Source of the DNA: an uncultured Paracoccaceae bacterium
GTDB taxonomy: Bacteria > Pseudomonadota > Alphaproteobacteria > Rhodobacterales > Rhodobacteraceae
DNA: 8,974 bases
Assembly (NCBI GenBank): GCA_937927675.1
Contig: CALBSG010000027.1
Location: forward strand, 1 to 8,974
Direction: 5' to 3'
Position numbers and translations under genes: made by a program. Position 1 is the first letter of the stretch; each line of letters opens with the position of its first letter. The notes beneath the pieces were generated by a model. That model did not search any database and had not been told where the DNA came from. It saw only the letters and a program-made list of their open reading frames with translations. Positions 7,553 to 8,974 of the stretch are shown here, in pieces.

Positions 7553-7578
7553 GAAGGGCGACAGTAACGCCGCCCTTC
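7553..7578 (-). promoter_or_regulatory. Main frcB-frcC intercistronic hairpin (processing/attenuation site)
   Basis: A perfect 8-bp stem GAAGGGCG/CGCCCTTC with a 10-base loop, 28 bases downstream of the frcB stop in the transcript. It is followed by only two Us before a C (TTCATAGG), so it is not a clean Rho-independent terminator. Stem-loops between a binding-protein gene and its permease gene are well known (malE-malF is the classic case). They protect the upstream mRNA and partly stop read-through, so that the binding protein is made in excess. That role here is inferred from position and structure. Confidence 0.6.
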
Positions 7579-7606
7579 CGTTAATCAAGTCAGACGTGAG
7601 GGGCGA

Positions 7607-8362
7607 TTAGCCCCAGCACAGCTCGGTGCCTTTGGTGCTGTCGATCGACTCGACGCCTTCAGCCGGCTTGTCGGTGACAAGGTTCACACCGGTGTTGAAG
7701 AACGACAGGCCTTCCGAGGCGACCGGCTTGGTGCCGTCCTTGGCGTAAGCGGCGATCGCTTCGATGCCTTTGCCTGCCATCAGCAGCGGATACTGCTGCG
7801 AGGTCGCGCCGATCACGCCCGACTTGACCGAAGCGATGCCGGGGCAGCCGCCGTCAACCGAAACGATCAGAGCCTGACCTTCTTTGCCTGCGGCTTTCAG
7901 CGCCTGGAAGGCACCTTCGGCAGCCGGTTCGTTGATGGTGTAAACCACATTGATGCCCGGCTCTTTGGCCAGCAGGGTTTCCATCGCGCGCAGACCGCCT
8001 TCGGGGTTTGCGTCCGACGATTCGTGGCCGACAACGCGGGCGTCGGTTTCCGAACCCATCACGGTCAGATCCGGCACTTCGATGCCGAAGCCGACGAGGA
8101 AGCCGGTGTCGCGGGCAACGTCAACCGAGATGTTGTCCTTGTTGATGTCGAGCATGGCGATCTTGGCGTTCGCAGCTTCGGCGCCCAACTGGGCAGCAGC
8201 CCATTTGCCGATGCGCAGACCAGCTTCGAAGTTGTCGGTCGCGAAGGTCATGTCTTGTGCTTCGGCATCAGCCAGCGGGGTGTCGAGCGCGATCACCAGG
8301 ACGCCGGCGGCGCGGGCGGTCTTGAGGGCGGGAATGACCGAGTCGGTCGACGCCGTGATCGA
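7607..8362 (-). CDS. frcB: Sugar ABC transporter substrate-binding protein FrcB, N-terminus missing at a sequence junction
   Basis: Periplasmic binding protein of the Peripla_BP_4 (ribose/fructose) type. The open frame runs from a TAG at 8363-8365 to the TAA at 7607 and gives 251 residues. Convincing similarity starts about VIPALKTARAAGVLVIALDTPL (codons from about 8338 down) and continues through TFATDNFEAGLRIGKWAA, TINEPAAEGAFQALKAAG, VSVDGGCPG and the FrcB-like end STKGTELCWG. Full FrcB is about 340 residues, so some 85-90 are missing, including the signal peptide and first lobe strands. No usable start exists: the GTG at 8296 (VIALDTPL) is internal to the family. The DNA changes character just upstream, so the gene is cut by an assembly fault or a real rearrangement. 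In the operon it would deliver the sugar to FrcC/FrcA; by homology this is fructose, with mannose and ribose as possible ligands. Confidence 0.88.
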   Translation of the reverse strand, partial: SITASTDSVIPALKTARAAGVLVIALDTPLADAEAQDMTFATDNFEAGLRIGKWAAAQLGAEAANAKIAMLDINKDNISVDVARDTGFLVGFGIEVPDLTVMGSETDARVVGHESSDANPEGGLRAMETLLAKEPGINVVYTINEPAAEGAFQALKAAGKEGQALIVSVDGGCPGIASVKSGVIGATSQQYPLLMAGKGIEAIAAYAKDGTKPVASEGLSFFNTGVNLVTDKPAEGVESIDSTKGTELCWG

Positions 8363-8423
8363 CTACGGCCTGACCACGGCTTACGGCTCCCAGATCACGG
8401 ATCCCGGAGACGCCCGCGGTTAG
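8349..8423 (+). other. Possible fibronectin III-like protein fragment, forward strand
   Basis: Right after the frcB break, the forward frame reads DAVIDYGLTTAYGS followed by QITDPGDARG and TAG. The YG-TT-AYGS pattern resembles the middle of bacterial Fn3/purple-acid-phosphatase-type domains. There is no start and only about 24 codons, so this could be a remnant of the sequence joined at the junction or chance. It is not a gene call. Confidence 0.2.
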
Positions 8424-8545
8424 GCGCTTTAAGGCCTGATCTGGCTAGGTCCCGAATCCGTCGTATATAGCTACATACGCCCTAAAGCCCTAGGCATGCG
8501 CGTCTGGGGCACATCGCAGCCCCGTAAACCCCGTCCCTAGGGCAT

Positions 8546-8561
8546 CGTAGCCCCTGCTACG
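8546..8561. repeat. Short inverted repeat
   Basis: CGTAG-CCCCTG-CTACG, a 5-bp stem with a 6-base loop, flanked by the palindromes CCCTAGGG (8535-8542) and CGCTAGCG (8560-8567). No function can be assigned. Confidence 0.35.
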
Positions 8562-8693
8562 CTAGCGCGTCACAGCGCGCCGGATGGAACCGCGCCCATG
8601 CGTGTAGTGTGTAGGGGCTTACCAGGGCGCACCAGTGGCCCGGGAAGGGGCCGGCTGTCGACTCGAAAGCGCCCAGATCCGGCGCGTAGATGA

Positions 8694-8786
8694 AGCCTGA
8701 AATAGGGCACTACGGCGGGGCGCAAGGGCCCTACTTACTATCAGTAAGTGCCAAGCTGGACGCGTCACGGCGCGAGCCTGAAATAG
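8694..8786. repeat. 12-bp direct repeat pair
   Basis: AGCCTGAAATAG occurs at 8694-8705 and again at 8775-8786, 81 bp apart. The flanks do not match. It lies in the anomalous terminal region, and no element is recognised around it. Confidence 0.5.
8733..8749. repeat. Perfect 7-bp inverted repeat
   Basis: ACTTACT-ATC-AGTAAGT forms a 7-bp perfect stem with a 3-base loop, set between the two copies of the 12-bp direct repeat. It could be an operator-like dyad or chance; there is no U-tract and no adjacent gene to terminate. Confidence 0.4.
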
Positions 8787-8811
8787 ACGGCGCGCGGCAT
8801 GTCTATCGGCC

Positions 8812-8855
8812 GGGCGGGCAGGGGCCGGGGGCCGGCGCGGTGGGCGGGGCGTGGG
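8812..8855 (+). other. G-run cluster with G-quadruplex potential
   Basis: Seven runs of three to five Gs lie within 44 bases on the plus strand (8812, 8816, 8821, 8827, 8842, 8846, 8853). This meets the usual G-quadruplex pattern. It lies in the anomalous terminal region with no neighbouring gene. Confidence 0.4.
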
Positions 8856-8974
8856 CATGTCGCTGTGCCGCGGACATATGTAAGAATATACGTATGCAGC
8901 GCGAGCCCAGTACACAACTGGAGTACACAGGTACCCCACCCCCACTAGGCCGGGCGTGCGCGCCGAATACCGCG

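Larger units (their letters stand above)
8363..8974. other. Anomalous terminal region without a recognisable gene
   Basis: Roughly 600 bases in which I find no supportable gene. Stops are frequent in most frames. The longest open frame (minus, 8945-8619, 108 codons) is Arg/Pro/Ala-rich with no domain or RBS and looks like chance in GC-rich DNA. CTAG occurs five times here (8445, 8490, 8537, 8562, 8945) against one noticed in the first 8.3 kb (at the soxB stop). Perfect palindromic hexamers are common (e.g. GGATCC, CCGCGG, GCATGC, CATATG, TACGTA, GGTACC). TA-rich bits such as GTATATAGCTAC lie among G-runs. The frc promoter and the rest of frcB would be expected here and are absent. The best reading is a chimeric or low-quality contig end; foreign non-coding DNA is the alternative. 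Confidence 0.6.

Noticed and set aside
7950..8470. Forward open frames opposite frcB
   Set aside because: Up to about 8340 they are antisense to conserved frcB. Only the last ~24 codons of one frame are discussed, as a possible foreign fragment.
8619..8945. Minus-strand 108-codon open frame in the tail as a gene
   Set aside because: Arg/Pro/Ala-rich, no domain, no ribosome binding site, and located in a region of doubtful origin.
8363..8974. Linear-replicon telomere or phage end, given the palindromes at the sequence end
   Set aside because: The palindromes are short and scattered. I see no terminal inverted repeat, packed hairpin series, or replication/packaging gene to support it.

Overview
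The window reads as an accessory catabolic region of an alphaproteobacterium, most likely a Rhodobacteraceae/Paracoccaceae relative. The basis is high-GC coding DNA, the soxBDAG gene order, a SoxB N-terminus of the GHKGWQPAWRDPEP type, and a fructose-type frcBCAK ABC operon like the one known from Sinorhizobium. No rRNA, tRNA, CRISPR array, transposase or integrase is visible.

Left block, plus strand, 3-5006: a heterotetrameric sarcosine oxidase operon in the order soxB (5' end outside the window), soxD, soxA, soxG. The genes are packed with a 9-bp gap, an ATGA overlap and an 8-bp overlap with a GTG start. Together they encode a flavoenzyme that oxidatively demethylates sarcosine (or a related N-methyl amino acid) at SoxB. 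The one-carbon unit passes to tetrahydrofolate in the GcvT-like half of SoxA. The notable point is SoxD: it has no cysteine at all, so the three Cys ligands of the zinc site known in classical SoxD are missing.

Right block, minus strand, 5013 to about 8345-8362: a sugar ABC transporter operon transcribed towards the sox operon, ending 6 bp from it. In transcription order: frcB (periplasmic binding protein, N-terminus missing), a 127-bp intercistronic gap with stacked hairpins, frcC (permease), frcA (single-domain ATPase), frcK (P-loop kinase). frcC/frcA and frcA/frcK overlap by ATGA. By similarity to S. meliloti FrcBCAK this imports fructose and related monosaccharides.

Right end, about 8345-8974: the frcB frame breaks off abruptly and the DNA changes character. 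It has frequent stops in most frames, many CTAG tetramers (five here, one noticed in the preceding 8.3 kb), short palindromes, small repeats and a G-run cluster, and no gene I can recognise. The frc promoter and the FrcB signal peptide should be here and are not. I read this as a chimeric or error-rich contig end, or less likely a real insertion or rearrangement junction. I see no convincing new biological system; the points most worth checking are the cysteine-free SoxD, the junction inside frcB, and the RNA structure between frcB and frcC.
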